In this document: in pieces, positions 24,601-35,212 of the stretch
How positions within the stretch are numbered: position 1 is the first letter of the stretch
Layout of the letters: the number at the start of each line of letters is the position of its first letter
From: Aureobasidium sp. EXF-3400
Taxonomy: Eukaryota; Ascomycota; Dothideomycetes; Dothideales; Saccotheciaceae
Assembly (NCBI GenBank): GCA_024195585.1
Contig: SWBL01000234.1
Span: forward strand, 1 to 64,000
Direction of reading: 5' to 3'
Length of the DNA: 64,000 nucleotides
Made by a program: the position numbers and the translations under genes
Notes under the pieces: model-generated
Database searches by the model: none
What the model was told of the DNA's origin: nothing
What the model saw: the letters and a program-made list of their open reading frames with translations, nothing else

Positions 24601-25216
24601 AGTGCTGGAAGAGCTTCAAGGGTTTGAGGAGGTAATGGAGCGCGTACAAACTGTGCTCATCAAACGACTTGGCAGCGAAGTTGGCGTGCAGGGCGTCAGC
24701 GCGCTCTTCAAAGACGCTCAGGTACACATTGATAGCACTGGCACTACAACCGATGCTCGCGAGCCAAAGCCGAACAAGAGCTACCTCAGTTCCTGGCGCA
24801 AGCTTCGAGGAAAGAACTCCTCGGGTGGCGTCACCATTCCCTTGAGCAGCAGCCGTACGGAGAAGGAAGTTCCAAACATGGCTAGTGTACCCATGACTAG
24901 CTTTGTTTCCATTGACAAACGTACTGCGCACAAGCACATTTCGCTCAAGGAAACAAGCTCTTTTGAAGGTCCACACAAGGAATATATGAGCAGTGTGTCT
25001 CGACTGTGTGAAGCGGCACAAGTACTTGATCAAGTTGCACGTCAAGTCGACGATCCTGGTCTCAAGCACTCTTCACCGACACACATCGGTCTGGAACTCA
25101 GCACTCGTCATGCTGCAGAGTTCTTCGGCTTCTACATCTGCAGGTTCGTCCTCGGCGATGTGACTCTGCTCATGGACAAGTACGTCAAGAGGAGCACCGA
25201 GTGGGTCATTGCATGA
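21626..25216 (+). CDS. Large MIT-domain protein, fungal-specific
   Basis: A single uninterrupted exon of 1196 codons. An MIT (microtubule interacting and trafficking) three-helix domain lies at about residues 265-340: KALEKANTAVLLDNAMNYEG, then ALEAYRDACRLLENVL and YTIRIDELLQIQ. MIT domains bind ESCRT-III tails and connect proteins to endosomal sorting. The rest of the first 900 residues is Ser/Pro/Thr-rich and disordered, with repeated acidic patches. The C-terminal region from about residue 920 looks folded and conserved (LLRPFWMLRCIANVLNQPRG, then FLTTRLFVPRQIWLNRNVKL). I know this domain order from unnamed Pezizomycotina proteins, with no assigned role. The ATG at 21626 is the first in this frame, but the weakly conserved N-terminus makes the exact start uncertain. 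Confidence 0.85.
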   Translation: MLHTGPAQAGDATHARQHQHHPQQRQYHDRFDLTRAPSPGGDSILTVRIPGHQIQHQDDPSRRASALHDRGPSDSSHWSHTDRQGHGLANLNRWSHSTASSVASIDTPPTAIKHSQSHTNPSSHAFHTASIWARRNVPDAQMSPEDVSPRSIAYQRPQAMQSPEYHRRRVPRFEKPLPPRMSISNHSPNDEAQLTSATFTPTTPGLLTPNSYVNSDYFGSTASASSSYDKSPHALPPRTSSRQNGSISRQDISPAESSSGRGRSQDKKMMLSKALEKANTAVLLDNAMNYEGALEAYRDACRLLENVLDRTYTPDDRRKLDAIRDTYTIRIDELLQIQLTTQATRRDKQLPPRPMSNESIVSDVSGPDRSSAIIETATLTRIIDAPPSTNASAVPSPTEGPPTSFLAVSPAQGPRTSFLTSAIQEVEGTSTPGAFLGPLWERERSRSPFRDSTISHDTARPYNLEPALMPRPLTPRGYDEQESSLELDSRPTTAESQDVYQNTDPVSWLDTIDESGSSGSPSNTTTSSRSPSSSVHERSPRRGVHRRDISAALSQASLDFDAAFDAAVEAAYEDGYEVDDEFLVHPAPVQDSQTSLEPDSNRPSESSLGQYLTFDGQLDDDEAEEERILADITNDYIDHGFDFGIQSKSALPRKSDSSTYSGRTYQSSQVSNRTTAGTSLSTVAENAVSRHTPSSSLATDISKTSPEQTSGAQQTTTPSRRTAGPNFKQLKIETSRKPTLRSRGSTNTEPKEAADVVGAEDEPDADRRISEVPSLRRVEAALASPYHMRSAASDTATSMSLDSLPENGDALNSSYRSPRPKLFRGRNKSSLSLRETGGFISEETDTAPASPMSAFPGGGEVPPFRRYITPPGGSIPITRTDSASGGHHIFEDFLNPPNQPPSPGADDSYSPTSLEPCPEPTLLRPFWMLRCIANVLNQPRGGFLTTRLFVPRQIWLNRNVKLKSVEDKISNCDLLTAALGKLSKVDTYDADAVLEELQGFEEVMERVQTVLIKRLGSEVGVQGVSALFKDAQVHIDSTGTTTDAREPKPNKSYLSSWRKLRGKNSSGGVTIPLSSSRTEKEVPNMASVPMTSFVSIDKRTAHKHISLKETSSFEGPHKEYMSSVSRLCEAAQVLDQVARQVDDPGLKHSSPTHIGLELSTRHAAEFFGFYICRFVLGDVTLLMDKYVKRSTEWVIA

Positions 25217-25790
25217 TCTTGATCTGCTGCTCCCTGATATCATTACCCGGGTTTTGAGAAATCCTACCACTCTCTCAAACCTATTGCATCATCTGCATTA
25301 TTCTATGTTACAGCGCATCATTATGTTGTACACCTAGAGGTTCCTCAGGACCACCATCATTGTTTGTTTTGCTGGCATTTGGTTATTTGTTGGAACCATA
25401 CCCAAAAAGGTCATAATGTGACCTCTGCGTGTTTTTTCTTTTTGGTTTTTTTGTCTTTTTTTGTTGCGAGTTCATCATGTTGTTCTGAATCTAATATTTA
25501 TGAATGGGGAGGAGGCCGGAGAGAAGGGAAATGGCGCTATCAAATTCCAATCGAGTTCTCAAGATGGATTATTCTCACCCTCTATTTTTGAAATCCATAA
25601 CATACTCATTCTCTTCAACGAACCTGTGTCATTAATACCAAAGACCTGAATTGTCCGCTCCTATCATTCCACCTCCGCCAAGACTTGGCGCACAGACCAC
25701 TTCCGCCCTCCATGATTCCGCATCTCCAATGAACCACCACTTCGAAAAGTTGTCCAAAAAGTACAGCATATAACCGCAGCAGCACAAGAA
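25217..25790. other. 3' flank of the MIT gene and promoter of bL33m
   Basis: About 570 bases. It is T-rich around 25430-25465, as expected for a 3' UTR. I see no gene in it. Confidence 0.6.
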
Positions 25791-26228
25791 ATGGCCAAGA
25801 AAGGTATGCGCAAACTTACTGCTATGTCTCTTCCCTCCAAACCAAATCTCTAAATGGAATACTAACCAAATTGTGCAAAACAGCAAAGTCACGCACCATC
25901 GCCGTGCGCCTCATCTCCATGGCCTTGACCGGCTACTACAAGACCCTCGTGCGCCCGCGTCAACACAGACCATTGAGTATGCTCAAGTACGATCCTGTTG
26001 GTACGTTTCCCGCTCAAGATCCCCGGATGCAATGAAGAGTTGCGAAAGAAAGAGGAGGATCAAACGAACGAGAAAGAGAAGAAGAAAAGAGTAGGGTACA
26101 GTGGCACTGGTGTGCAAATCGCAAAGAATCAGGATGAAAGAAGAGATCAAGGGCTAATTCGGGTTCTGCGCAATACAGTCAAGAAGAAGGTTCTCTTCCT
26201 CGAGGCAAAGCGCGGTGGTTCGAAGTAA
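25791..26228 (+). CDS. mrpl39: Mitochondrial large-subunit ribosomal protein bL33m (Mrpl39)
   Basis: A 59-residue basic protein of the mitochondrial 54S ribosomal subunit, the bL33 family. Exons are 25791-25803, 25884-26000 and 26179-26228, with introns of 80 and 178 nt. The joined protein reads [18 protein letters not shown], then [23 protein letters not shown] and [16 protein letters not shown], matching the bL33m pattern end to end. The first coding exon is only 13 nt, so automatic gene finders could easily miss this gene. The second intron (178 nt) is the longest in the window and is purine-rich. Splice phases agree at both joints (G|CA and G|TC). Confidence 0.93.
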
Positions 26229-26680
26229 TCGCATCAACGACACGGTTGAAACGACTGGTTGCTATGCCTAGCAGCTTTTTCTTACGGAAACGCCTACGTG
26301 CCGTCGCCCGCGTTCGATCGATCATACAGCCGCCATATTTTCACTTTCGAGGATACCAGGGTCATTTTCTTTATGGAGTCAAGGAAGAGCATGGATCAGG
26401 CGTTTCTTTTGGGGCTCGAAATTATCAGCAGAACGATGCCCTTATGGGGCCATGTACAAAATGTATCATAACTCATACAACCTTCTTATCGAAGCCTCTG
26501 TTCTTGAGCAATTACTTTCTGCCTCAGCCACTAGCGAGCGATTCCTTCCCTCAAGCGATTACCATCCGATCTCCTTTACTGCGTCTCAAGCGACTCCCCA
26601 AATCATATTATCATAACATGTTGCTTAGCCATTTCCGAAGCAAACTCTTCTCAATTCCCATCATCCGTCTTATCGCACTA
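26229..26680. other. Intergenic, convergent
   Basis: About 450 bases between the 3' ends of the bL33m gene and the coiled-coil gene. I see nothing in it. Confidence 0.5.
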
Positions 26681-29600
26681 TCAACGACGAGCACGGGGGC
26701 TGCTGATCTCATCGTTGAAGCGGCTCATCATGTTCTGCTCCTTGTCTGCATGTCCTTGTCAGATATGGCATGTGCAAACAAGACATCAGCTACTTACTGG
26801 TTCTGCTAGAGCGGCGTCTCTGAGGACCTGGTGTCGCAGTTGTCGTCTGAGAGCGGCGTGGTGTTGCGGTGACGCTGCGTTGACTGGCCGTAGCTGCAGC
26901 AGGAGTTGCGTTCTCCGTGCGTTGTCTCTTGTTGACCTTTGTGCTTTGAGAGGCAGATCGCTTCTGGGGACTGTGACTGCCACGGACTGAGCTACTGGGA
27001 GGCGAGTACACATCGCTGTCTTCTGCATCTGAAACGTCATAAGTGACGCGTTTGCCCTTGCCTTTGGCACCAGTCTTGAAGTTGTGAGGTCCACTACTCA
27101 GTGCTGACACCTTCTTTTGCAATTGAGGGGCTGCTGCTGATCCTTTGGGCAGTTTCGGGATCGCAACGGACTGTAGAGCTCCAGGTCTGCTCTGCTTAGG
27201 CTGGCTCTCCGGTCTAGGTGTCAGCTTCTTGCCCACACCTTGTAGGTTCTTGCCGCCTGTCTTGATGGGCGTTTCGAATGCGTGTGAGGCTGCAGCCAAG
27301 TCGTCAAAGTTGCTTAGATCCAGTGATTGCTGCTGCGCTTGTAGTTCAGTGCTTAGATCAAGCGATTGTTGCTGCGCTTGGAGTTCGATGCTTAGATCCA
27401 ACGACTGCGGTTGCGTCTGAATGGTGCTTAGATCCAGCGATTGCTGATGCATTTGGGGTCGCTGCTGAGAGACCTGCGTACGACCTTGACTTTGTGACTC
27501 TTCCCATGGATACTGTGCCTGATCTCTGTTGTATGTATCCGAATCGGGGGCCTCACTCAAAGATGAGGATGACGAGACACGCTTAGGAGACTGAGGTTGC
27601 GTCTGTGCCTGTGATTGAACGTTCTGGCTTCTGAATCTCACTCCTTCGGCATCCAAGACCTCTTGGGAGCCAAGACTGAAGGCTCTCTGTGCCTCTGATT
27701 GTGAGCTGGCAGGCCTCGAGGTCGTCTTTGCGAACTGCAAGCGTGAGTTGTCCAAATCCAGCATCTCCTCCTCCTCCTGTGGAGGATCGCTCGGACGAAC
27801 GACGTGGCCATTACCCCTTGGCTCGCTGAAAGGCCCGAAGATGGATGCGCCGATGCTTCTCGGCTGTGTGCTTTGAAGAGCGTCGCTTGTAGGCTGGGTC
27901 ATACCGGTAGATGTAGTAGAGCTACTAGGCTTCGAGACTGAGCGAACGTTTCTGTTGACCGCTCTTCTGACTTTCTTAGGAGCTGGAGTAGATGTTTGAT
28001 CTTGAAGGTCTTCTTGTGGCTGAGAGTCGGGGATCTCTGTGACAGCTGCAGTAGCCTGGGCATGGTCTCGCTTCAATTTCTCGATGTCCTGCTTCAGCTT
28101 CTGGGTTTCGGAGTCTCTCTGGCGGATCACTTCTTGTTGTTGGGTATGGCATTCATCCATCTCTCTGAGACGACTGTTGGCGTCTTCTAAGCTTTGTCGC
28201 AGACTCGAAATCTCTTTCTGACGCTGCTCAGCCTCATCGCTAGACCGTTTCTCGAGATCCCTAAGTCTGATCTCAAGAGCACATTTGGCGGATTTGGCTT
28301 CTGTCAAATCAGCCTCCTTCGATTTCAACTGGGTCTGGGCCTCTTGGGACGCGCGGGATGCATTCTCCTCGGTGGCCCTGATTGCCTCATGGGAACTTTT
28401 GGCCTCGTCGAGTCTTTGCTTGAGAGATTTGATCTCATCCTGCGCGGCAGTGTATGTTCCGTTCAGAGTCTCAATTTGACGGTCGCGGTCTTGCAAATCT
28501 TGAGCTCCCTTCTTCAAAGAACTCTCGGTTGATTGACGCGTCTGGTCGAGATCTAGCTGCAGCTTCTCTAAGCGACGACCTGACTCAGAACTTCTGTCGA
28601 CGAGACGCTGAATATGTGCGTCCTTCTGCTTCAAATCCTCTGACCAGGCAGCGGGACTGCGGTTGCCGTATTCTTGTTTCAAGTTATCGAATTGAGCCTT
28701 CAGATCTTTGATAGTGTCTTCCCTGGCCGCAAGTTCGCGGTCGACCTCCTCTTTTTTCTTCTCGAGTCTCAACTTTTCGTTGGCGAAGTCAACGGAAAGT
28801 TTGCGGACTTGGGTGTTCATCTCGGTTACAGCATCATCATGTTGTTTCTTGGCCTGATAAGTGTCAGCGGCTACATCATCAGCAGAACAAGGACAAGTTG
28901 CTCACATTGGCCTCAATTCTAGCCTTCTCTGGGCCAAAGTCAGGAACTGCGTGTCTCGCATCTTCGAGTTGCTTAGTGATCTCACTGATCTGGCTCTGAA
29001 AAACTGTCAGTGCATAGTTCACAGTTGCTCTTCCATGTCTTGGCTTACCTGCAGATCTCCCTTTTCACGTTGTAAGGTCGTCTTCTGCTCTGCCATGGAT
29101 GCATTAGTGGCCATGTTTTCGGCCTTCTCAGTCTTCATTTCATCGAGCTTTTGCTTCAGATTGTTCTCAGAGGTGGCGAGTTCCAGCAGCCTGGCCTTGT
29201 TGACTTCTGCAGCGACCCTTTCCGACTCAAGGGCGGCTTGAGAAGACTGGAGTTCGTCAATCCTTTTCCTGAGTCCTGCTTCGGCATTGTTTCTGTTGGT
29301 CAGGTCTTCTTCGAGCTTTGAAATCTTCTCCTTGCTCGAGTTCAAATCCTGTCGCAATTCGGCCATACGCTCTCGTGCGTCCGAGCTCTTTTCAGATATC
29401 TCTTCCCAAATCTTGCATTGCGATTTGATGCCGTCAAGAGCTTTCACAACCTTGTTCTCGGCTTCCGTACGAGTCTTGGAAATAGAGTTGTTGGCACTCT
29501 TCAAGTCTCCGATGTGTTTCTCGATGCTAGCAACTGTCAGCATATAGCATGGGCAATGGTGGGAACACACTTACCCAGAAGATAGCTGTTCCACCGATGT

Positions 29601-31989
29601 CTTCAGCGCATCCATGTTTGTTACAGAAGAATGGACTTGTTCAGATATACTTGCGTTCTCTTTCCTCATCAGTTCGAGAAGCTCGCGAGACGCTTCACTC
29701 GAAGAGGTGCCTTGCTCGATGAAGGTCTTGAATTCGCCCAAGTGATCGCTGATCTTGCTGATACACCCATTGAGCATGTTCTCAGTGGAATTTCTCTCAG
29801 TCTGATAGGTCTGAAGATGTTTGTCAAAAGCATCGTGGCGCTGCTTCTCCCGAACGAGTGACTCGGAGGTTTCCCGAAGGCGTCTCTCGAGATCGGACTT
29901 CTCCTTTGCCACGGTCGCGACAGATGACTTGCACTCTCTGATGAGGCTCAAACTGTTGACCTTCCATTTTTCAAGCTTTGTAATATGTTCTTGGACGTTC
30001 GTGGCTGTATCCAGATTGGTGTGAAGCTGAGATTTGAACTCTCTGAGATCACTGTCGTACTTGGCTCTGCTCTTTTGGAGGCTCTTGATATCGTGACCGA
30101 TGCCATTGTAAGCCTTCACCATGGTCACAAGATGTTCAGAAACCTTGGAGTACTTTTGAAGACGGGCTTTGAGCTGTGCGCATTCAGCTTGAAGGCTGGC
30201 TCTGTGCCGGTTGGATTTCTCCAGCTCGGCCTGTTTAGCTGCAAGATCTTGCACCCAATCTTGCTTCTCCTGCAATCGCTCTTGCTCTTTCAAGTAATCG
30301 GCGAGCTGATACAGCTGTGCAGCCGAGTATGACGAGGGATTGAACTTGGGATCGGTCCTTGTGTTCCGTGTTATGGGACCAAGTTGTGACGACTTCCTTT
30401 TGTTCTTGGTCACTCTCGGTGGTCCGGAGCGATTGGAAACTTCACGAAGAGATTGGTGTACATCCACAAGAGAAGATGGGATAGTGCCTTCCGGATCTGC
30501 AAAATGCTGCCCATGGCGATTTGCGTTGGATGATAGAGCAGTTTGAGCCACCTCAACATTCTGCTCATGAGTAACTGCTTGTTTCACCTCTGCAAATTGA
30601 ACCCCTTCGACGGGATTTTTGTCCTTGACCAGACGCTGATCTTTGGTCAAATGCTGCTCAGGGGTAGGATGCTGCTCTTCACTGGAACGCTGGGTGTCGT
30701 CTGAAGGCCGAGTCTGAACAAGAAGCTGTTCTTCCAGGTTCACGTGGTGGTCTTCATGAGAGCTGTCATGAACAGACTGCCTCGAGACTGAATTTTCATT
30801 GTTGTTTTCGGGGAAGTTGTCTGGTACAATAGAGTCTTGCATCGAGATATCGACAGAATCAGTATGTGAGGCTTTCAGTGGGACAGGAGCCTCTTCCTCG
30901 ATGTTCATAGCTTGTTGTTCAGCATGTTCAGGGGAAGTCGGTCGTGAGCGTATGATGGAATTGGCGGGTTCACGATCAGTGACTATGAAGATGTCTGGGG
31001 TGTCCGTTGAAGCCTCGGGAACGACTTCCATATTCTTGACAGGACCGGTGTGGGAGGGAGAGATTTCCGTTGGCGAGCGACCTCGAACAGGAGGCGAAGT
31101 TTGCGCACGAACCGGGTCTTTCAAGGCCGTAGTCTTGTCGTGAAGTCGAACCATTGAGACATTGCGAGAGGCAAAACTGTAACAAGGGTCAGCAAGTGCA
31201 GCTATTCAACTCCAAAGAGAATACTTGCCTCTTGCGTTTGAGCTGCCTTTGATCGTGCATGTTCGAGTGCTCTGCACGCTGTGGAACGTTCTGCTGTGCA
31301 TGAGGGATCGAGGAAGCTTCCGAGCTCTCGGCAACAGAGGTGTTCTGAGATAGAGGTGAACCAATTGGTTGCACAGCTTTCTGGTACTCGAGAGGGGCTT
31401 CAAGGTTCAAAGTCAGCCAGGAACTCAACCAGGAGAAGACTCTGCCAAGACCTTTTGAATTTGAAGCAATCGGGGGTTCCTCTTGGATACTGCGTGCTGA
31501 TACTTGGTGTTCTTGGTTTGAACTTTCGAATGAGGAAGGAGGGACAGTATGACTTGACTGGCTCGACATAGCTGACTGCACCTTGCCCAGAGCGTTGTTC
31601 CGAGACGCCTTGGCCTTTCCGAAAGCAAAGCCATACTCGACGGGTTCGGGCTCGTTCAGACGCTTCAGGACGGTTCTTGTTGGGATGTCAAGCTCTTCTG
31701 TGGAGGGCGTAGCAGAGTTCTTCTGGATGATCTGAATAGCGTCGTGGTCAAGTTCGTCGCCTCTGCTGCTAGGCCGACTACTGGGTCTGCTTGTGGGGAC
31801 GCGATTATCTGATTCAGAATGAGGGCGAATAGCCACCTCTGTGCCAAATTTTGTGGGAACGCTGGTGGTCTGCACGTTCGCGATGTATGATGGTTCGCCG
31901 GTGTTATCGGAGACTGGGCCATCGGACGAGACGGCTCTCTCCATGTGGTTGAGATGACTCTGCCTTCTTGGCTGGCTTGACTCAGGCAT
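26681..31989 (-). CDS. Large coiled-coil protein, function not recognised
   Basis: Six exons, 31989-31229, 31176-29575, 29526-29049, 28995-28906, 28853-26798 and 26745-26681, give 1683 residues with all phases consistent. The first intron (31177-31228) begins with GC (GCAAGT), a GC-AG intron; no GT donor gives the right phase. The last joint, at 26797, adds a short C-terminal tail (KEQNMMSRFNDEISSPRARR) in place of an immediate stop. The first 530 or so residues are disordered and acidic. A long heptad-rich coiled coil follows, covering roughly residues 540-1230. The C-terminal part is disordered and basic, with four Q-S-L-D-L-S repeats and several serine- and basic-rich patches. The makeup suggests a nuclear, spindle or scaffold protein, but I cannot assign it to a family. 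Confidence 0.8.
27312..27437 (-). repeat. Coding tandem repeat encoding Q-S-L-D-L-S units
   Basis: Inside the coiled-coil gene, four copies of a unit encoding QSLDLS begin at about 27312, 27351, 27390 and 27426, with spacing of 39, 39 and 36 nt (13, 13 and 12 codons). The connecting residues are Gln-rich. The unit is repeated at both DNA and protein level, so it grew by tandem duplication. Confidence 0.85.
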
Positions 31990-32677
31990 GGCTATAGCCG
32001 GAGATTGTCGACCTTCCAAAGAGCGGGCAAGAGGATTAAGGAAATGTGGTGAGGGGGGTGAGAGAAAGCAAGATGGAAATTGGGAGATGGAAGAGAAAGA
32101 ACGAGAGAGCGTTGAGAGACATGTGAGCCTGTCGTCGCTCGCTGAGAAGGAGCTCTCGAAGGGAAGGAGCTGCCCGGTACCCTTTTGCTCACTGCGTCGC
32201 TCAAGAAGCCACCACCGTGAACCTACCTCGACCCACTTCCGTTCACATGGATGTATACACTCTATGAGTATCACTGTGGCTCGTTTGTGAACATCTTGCA
32301 GGCCTTTGCAAAACTTGAATGCATCTACAATTGCTTCCAAAACCCTCAAGTTGCCCTTCGCGTCGCGCATCGATAGCACATTACACTTCAACCCCCTTGC
32401 GAGCGAGCTTGAGATGTTCGAGCCTGGCTAATAACACCAATATTGGCCGATATTGTAGATTAACAGTCGAGATCGAAGTTGAAGATATACGGTAGTGGTT
32501 TGGGAGGAAGACAGCTGTTGGCTTGGCAGGCACAACTCCGCGTCACCTCCGAGTCTCTTTGATAGTCCCTATTATACAATAAACAGTACCACCATCACAT
32601 ACATTCTAATGTGATAGATTTGACTAGCATACAAACACCTGATCATTTAGTCGTACGCGACTAGATATAGACTCGTC
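31990..32677. promoter_or_regulatory. Divergent promoter region, coiled-coil gene / cog8
   Basis: About 690 bases between two head-to-head genes. It contains a purine-rich tract on the plus strand (about 32030-32110). The minus-strand frame of the coiled-coil gene stays open further upstream into this region, but the family-neutral start ATG at 31989 is preferred. No specific regulatory site is recognised. Confidence 0.4.
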
Positions 32678-34228
32678 ATGGCCGATCCTCTATACGAACT
32701 TCTTGCACCCTACTTCGACCGGCCTACACCAGCATCCACGACACGCGAGTCGATACCTTCGCCTAATGATCCTACAACGAGCGCCTACCTAGCCCGGATA
32801 CCCACTCTCTCGCTACAATCCTTGACCACTACCGAACCCTCATACCTCAACTCGGCAACTCAATCGAGTTTACGCTCATTGCAGGCACTATCCAAGCGCT
32901 CGCATCGCTCCGTAATCACTGCAACCGATCACCTCTCGAATCTTTCTACCCTTCTTCCCTCGCTTTACACGCAGTCAAAAGAGTTGGAAGATGTATTGCC
33001 GAATCTAGAGTCGGCTGCTACAAGCTTTGCGACTAAATACGACAGAAACACCGACAATGCCGTACTTGACAGGAGGAAGAGAGCAATGCTGCTAAGCAGA
33101 AACGTGGATAGAGTCAGCGATGTCATGGAGCTACCAACACTATTATCTACTGCTATCAGCTCCTCGTCAGCCGCTGTCACTCAAGGTACTGGAGGCGCAG
33201 CTGCTTCTGGTTATGCTTCTGCTCTCGACTTGCATGCACATGTCAAACGTCTGAGAACGTTATATCCAGACTCTAATTTGGTAGGAGATATCTCGCGACA
33301 GGCCGACGATGAGATTCAAAATCTCATAACTGTCTTGATCAATGGTCTACAGAATCCCTCACTCAAACTCGCTGGAGCGATGAGAATGATCGGTTGGCTG
33401 CGACGTGTCGCCCCTGAACTTGCCGACGATACGTACAGCAGCGTGAACGGACAAACAAGAGGGAGATCTTTGGGAGCTGCCACCGGGGAAGGATCATTGG
33501 GTGCGCTCTTCTTGGTGTGTAGGCTGGGTACACTACGACGGACGCTCGAAGCACTGGACCCTCTGAAAGACCTTGCGGATCAAGAGACAAGCCGACGATC
33601 AGAACACAGTGCCCGCCAGGAATCCTGGATGGGAGGCGCTCAGACTGAACGTTACTTGAAGAGATATGTCGAGGTGTTCCGCGAGCAGAGCTTCGCCATT
33701 ATCTCAATGTACAAGAGCATCTTTCCTTCAGCATTACCGATACCCGGTATGGCTGGATCAGATCTCACATCACCTGCTGGTACGCCAACACAGACCTCAA
33801 ACGCTTCAGATGATGCAACAACGTCCTATTTCGAAGCCGACGACGACAAGACACCATCGGCACTTGCGACCTTCGCACCGCATCTAGTCGATATGCTTTC
33901 TGAGACTTTGCGAACTTACATGCCGAACATATCGGAAAGGTCGTCGAGGGACAGTCTAGTCACTCAGGTACTATATTGCGCAGGCTCTCTGGGTAGGTTA
34001 GGCGCAGATTTTGGTATGATGCTGGCCCTCCTTGAAGATGAGTTGGATGAAGAGGCCGAAACTGGCGACAAAAGGTACGTAGACGATGATGAACTTGAAT
34101 GGGTACAAGTCATGAAAAAGCACAGAGTGCAAGCTAGTCGACTAGAAATCCTGGCGAGTGGTGTTGGGTCTGGGCGGAAGACAAGTGCCAGTTTTGAATC
34201 TCGCAGGCCTTCTGCCGTTCCCGGTTAA
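32678..34228 (+). CDS. cog8: Conserved oligomeric Golgi complex subunit 8 (Dor1 family)
   Basis: A subunit of lobe B of the COG tethering complex, which captures vesicles in retrograde transport within the Golgi on the cytosolic face. It is a single exon of 516 codons, from ATG at 32678. The Dor1-type region covers most of the protein: YLARIPTLSLQSLTTTEPSY near the start, the helical stretch around SLRSLQALSKRSHRSVITAT, and LPSLYTQSKELEDVLPNLE. A segment around NLITVLINGLQNPSLKLAGA, then MRMIGWLRRV, follows and is a typical Cog8 feature. The C-terminal 100 residues are polar and variable. The length is usual for fungal Cog8. Confidence 0.9.
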   Translation: MADPLYELLAPYFDRPTPASTTRESIPSPNDPTTSAYLARIPTLSLQSLTTTEPSYLNSATQSSLRSLQALSKRSHRSVITATDHLSNLSTLLPSLYTQSKELEDVLPNLESAATSFATKYDRNTDNAVLDRRKRAMLLSRNVDRVSDVMELPTLLSTAISSSSAAVTQGTGGAAASGYASALDLHAHVKRLRTLYPDSNLVGDISRQADDEIQNLITVLINGLQNPSLKLAGAMRMIGWLRRVAPELADDTYSSVNGQTRGRSLGAATGEGSLGALFLVCRLGTLRRTLEALDPLKDLADQETSRRSEHSARQESWMGGAQTERYLKRYVEVFREQSFAIISMYKSIFPSALPIPGMAGSDLTSPAGTPTQTSNASDDATTSYFEADDDKTPSALATFAPHLVDMLSETLRTYMPNISERSSRDSLVTQVLYCAGSLGRLGADFGMMLALLEDELDEEAETGDKRYVDDDELEWVQVMKKHRVQASRLEILASGVGSGRKTSASFESRRPSAVPG

Positions 34229-35212
34229 AGAATCACAGATGACAGACGGGCATGTTTGCCCACCTCCTCAGTCTTGCATGATGTTTGATCGCGTATTGCC
34301 GTCTTTGCCGATCTGTTTGAAACTAGTAAACAAGCGTGTACCATGAAGATGGTGTATGTACAGCGACCGTCTTTACAGCTACAAACATCTGAACGAAATC
34401 AAGATTGTGGAAAAGTGAGCAAGAGATAAGTACTGCCTTGGCTACTTGCCGAGTTTAACTCCTCCAACTTGGCAGTGTGTTCGATGAAGATTCGAAAAAG
34501 TGGCTGGTGTTTGCGGGAGTGGCTTGCATGGGGTCAGCGGCTGGCACAACTCAATCCATGATCCGCGTCATTCGTGAGAACATTCCTTTTTTTTCTCCGA
34601 CCACCAGCCTGAAGGGTGGTTGATGAGCAAAGACATAAGACTCGATTCAGAGGTTACGTGTACGGTGTTGGTACCGTAGTTGCGACCGAAAATCGATCCT
34701 GAAGTCCTTGTCGAACCTTGTAGCACGCGTTTCATCGTCTGAAGATGACAATTCTCTTATATAGCTTGAGCCAGGGAAAGGTGGGTCATAGAAGTCGGGA
34801 TGCTCATGTCCGTCGTTCGTCTGCCGCGCGGCCATGGACGACTGCATCTGTTGCGGTATCGATATTTTAGCAGCCCCGTCTCAGGCACACGGGATGTAAC
34901 TAGGATAAGGTGACGCGGTCATCATTAGATGGGTGGCCAAGTTGTCTCGCTCCGCTACTCGTCACTCGAGACCTGATCTGCCTATCTGATCTTCCTATTG
35001 TTATCATCAGCGCCTGCCTTCTTTTGTGATTTTCTGATTGTAACTCGACCTTTTCTTATTGTCTGCGCCAACTCGCTCGTCTGGTACTCGGATTTTGGAC
35101 TCGCCTTTTATCTTTGAATAACACCCATAATACGCCCAATTATCATTGATATATGCTTGCTTAAACCATCACAAATAGCAAGCCAAGCTGCGACAACTCC
35201 CCACCATTCGCG
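34229..35212. other. Intergenic between cog8 and arylsulfotransferase-like gene
   Basis: About 1 kb. It contains a small hairpin (ACCACC/GGTGGT, 34600-34620) and one TATCGATA site at 34857-34864, about 350 bases before the next start codon. I see no gene. Confidence 0.5.

Noticed and set aside
34600..34620. Hairpin ACCACC/GGTGGT
   Set aside because: A 6-bp stem with a 9-base loop is common by chance and has no gene context.
34857..34864. Third TATCGATA site
   Set aside because: It matches only eight bases, lacks the flanking C and G of the two shared 12-base palindromes, and lies 350 bases from the next start codon; an 8-mer is expected by chance in 64 kb.
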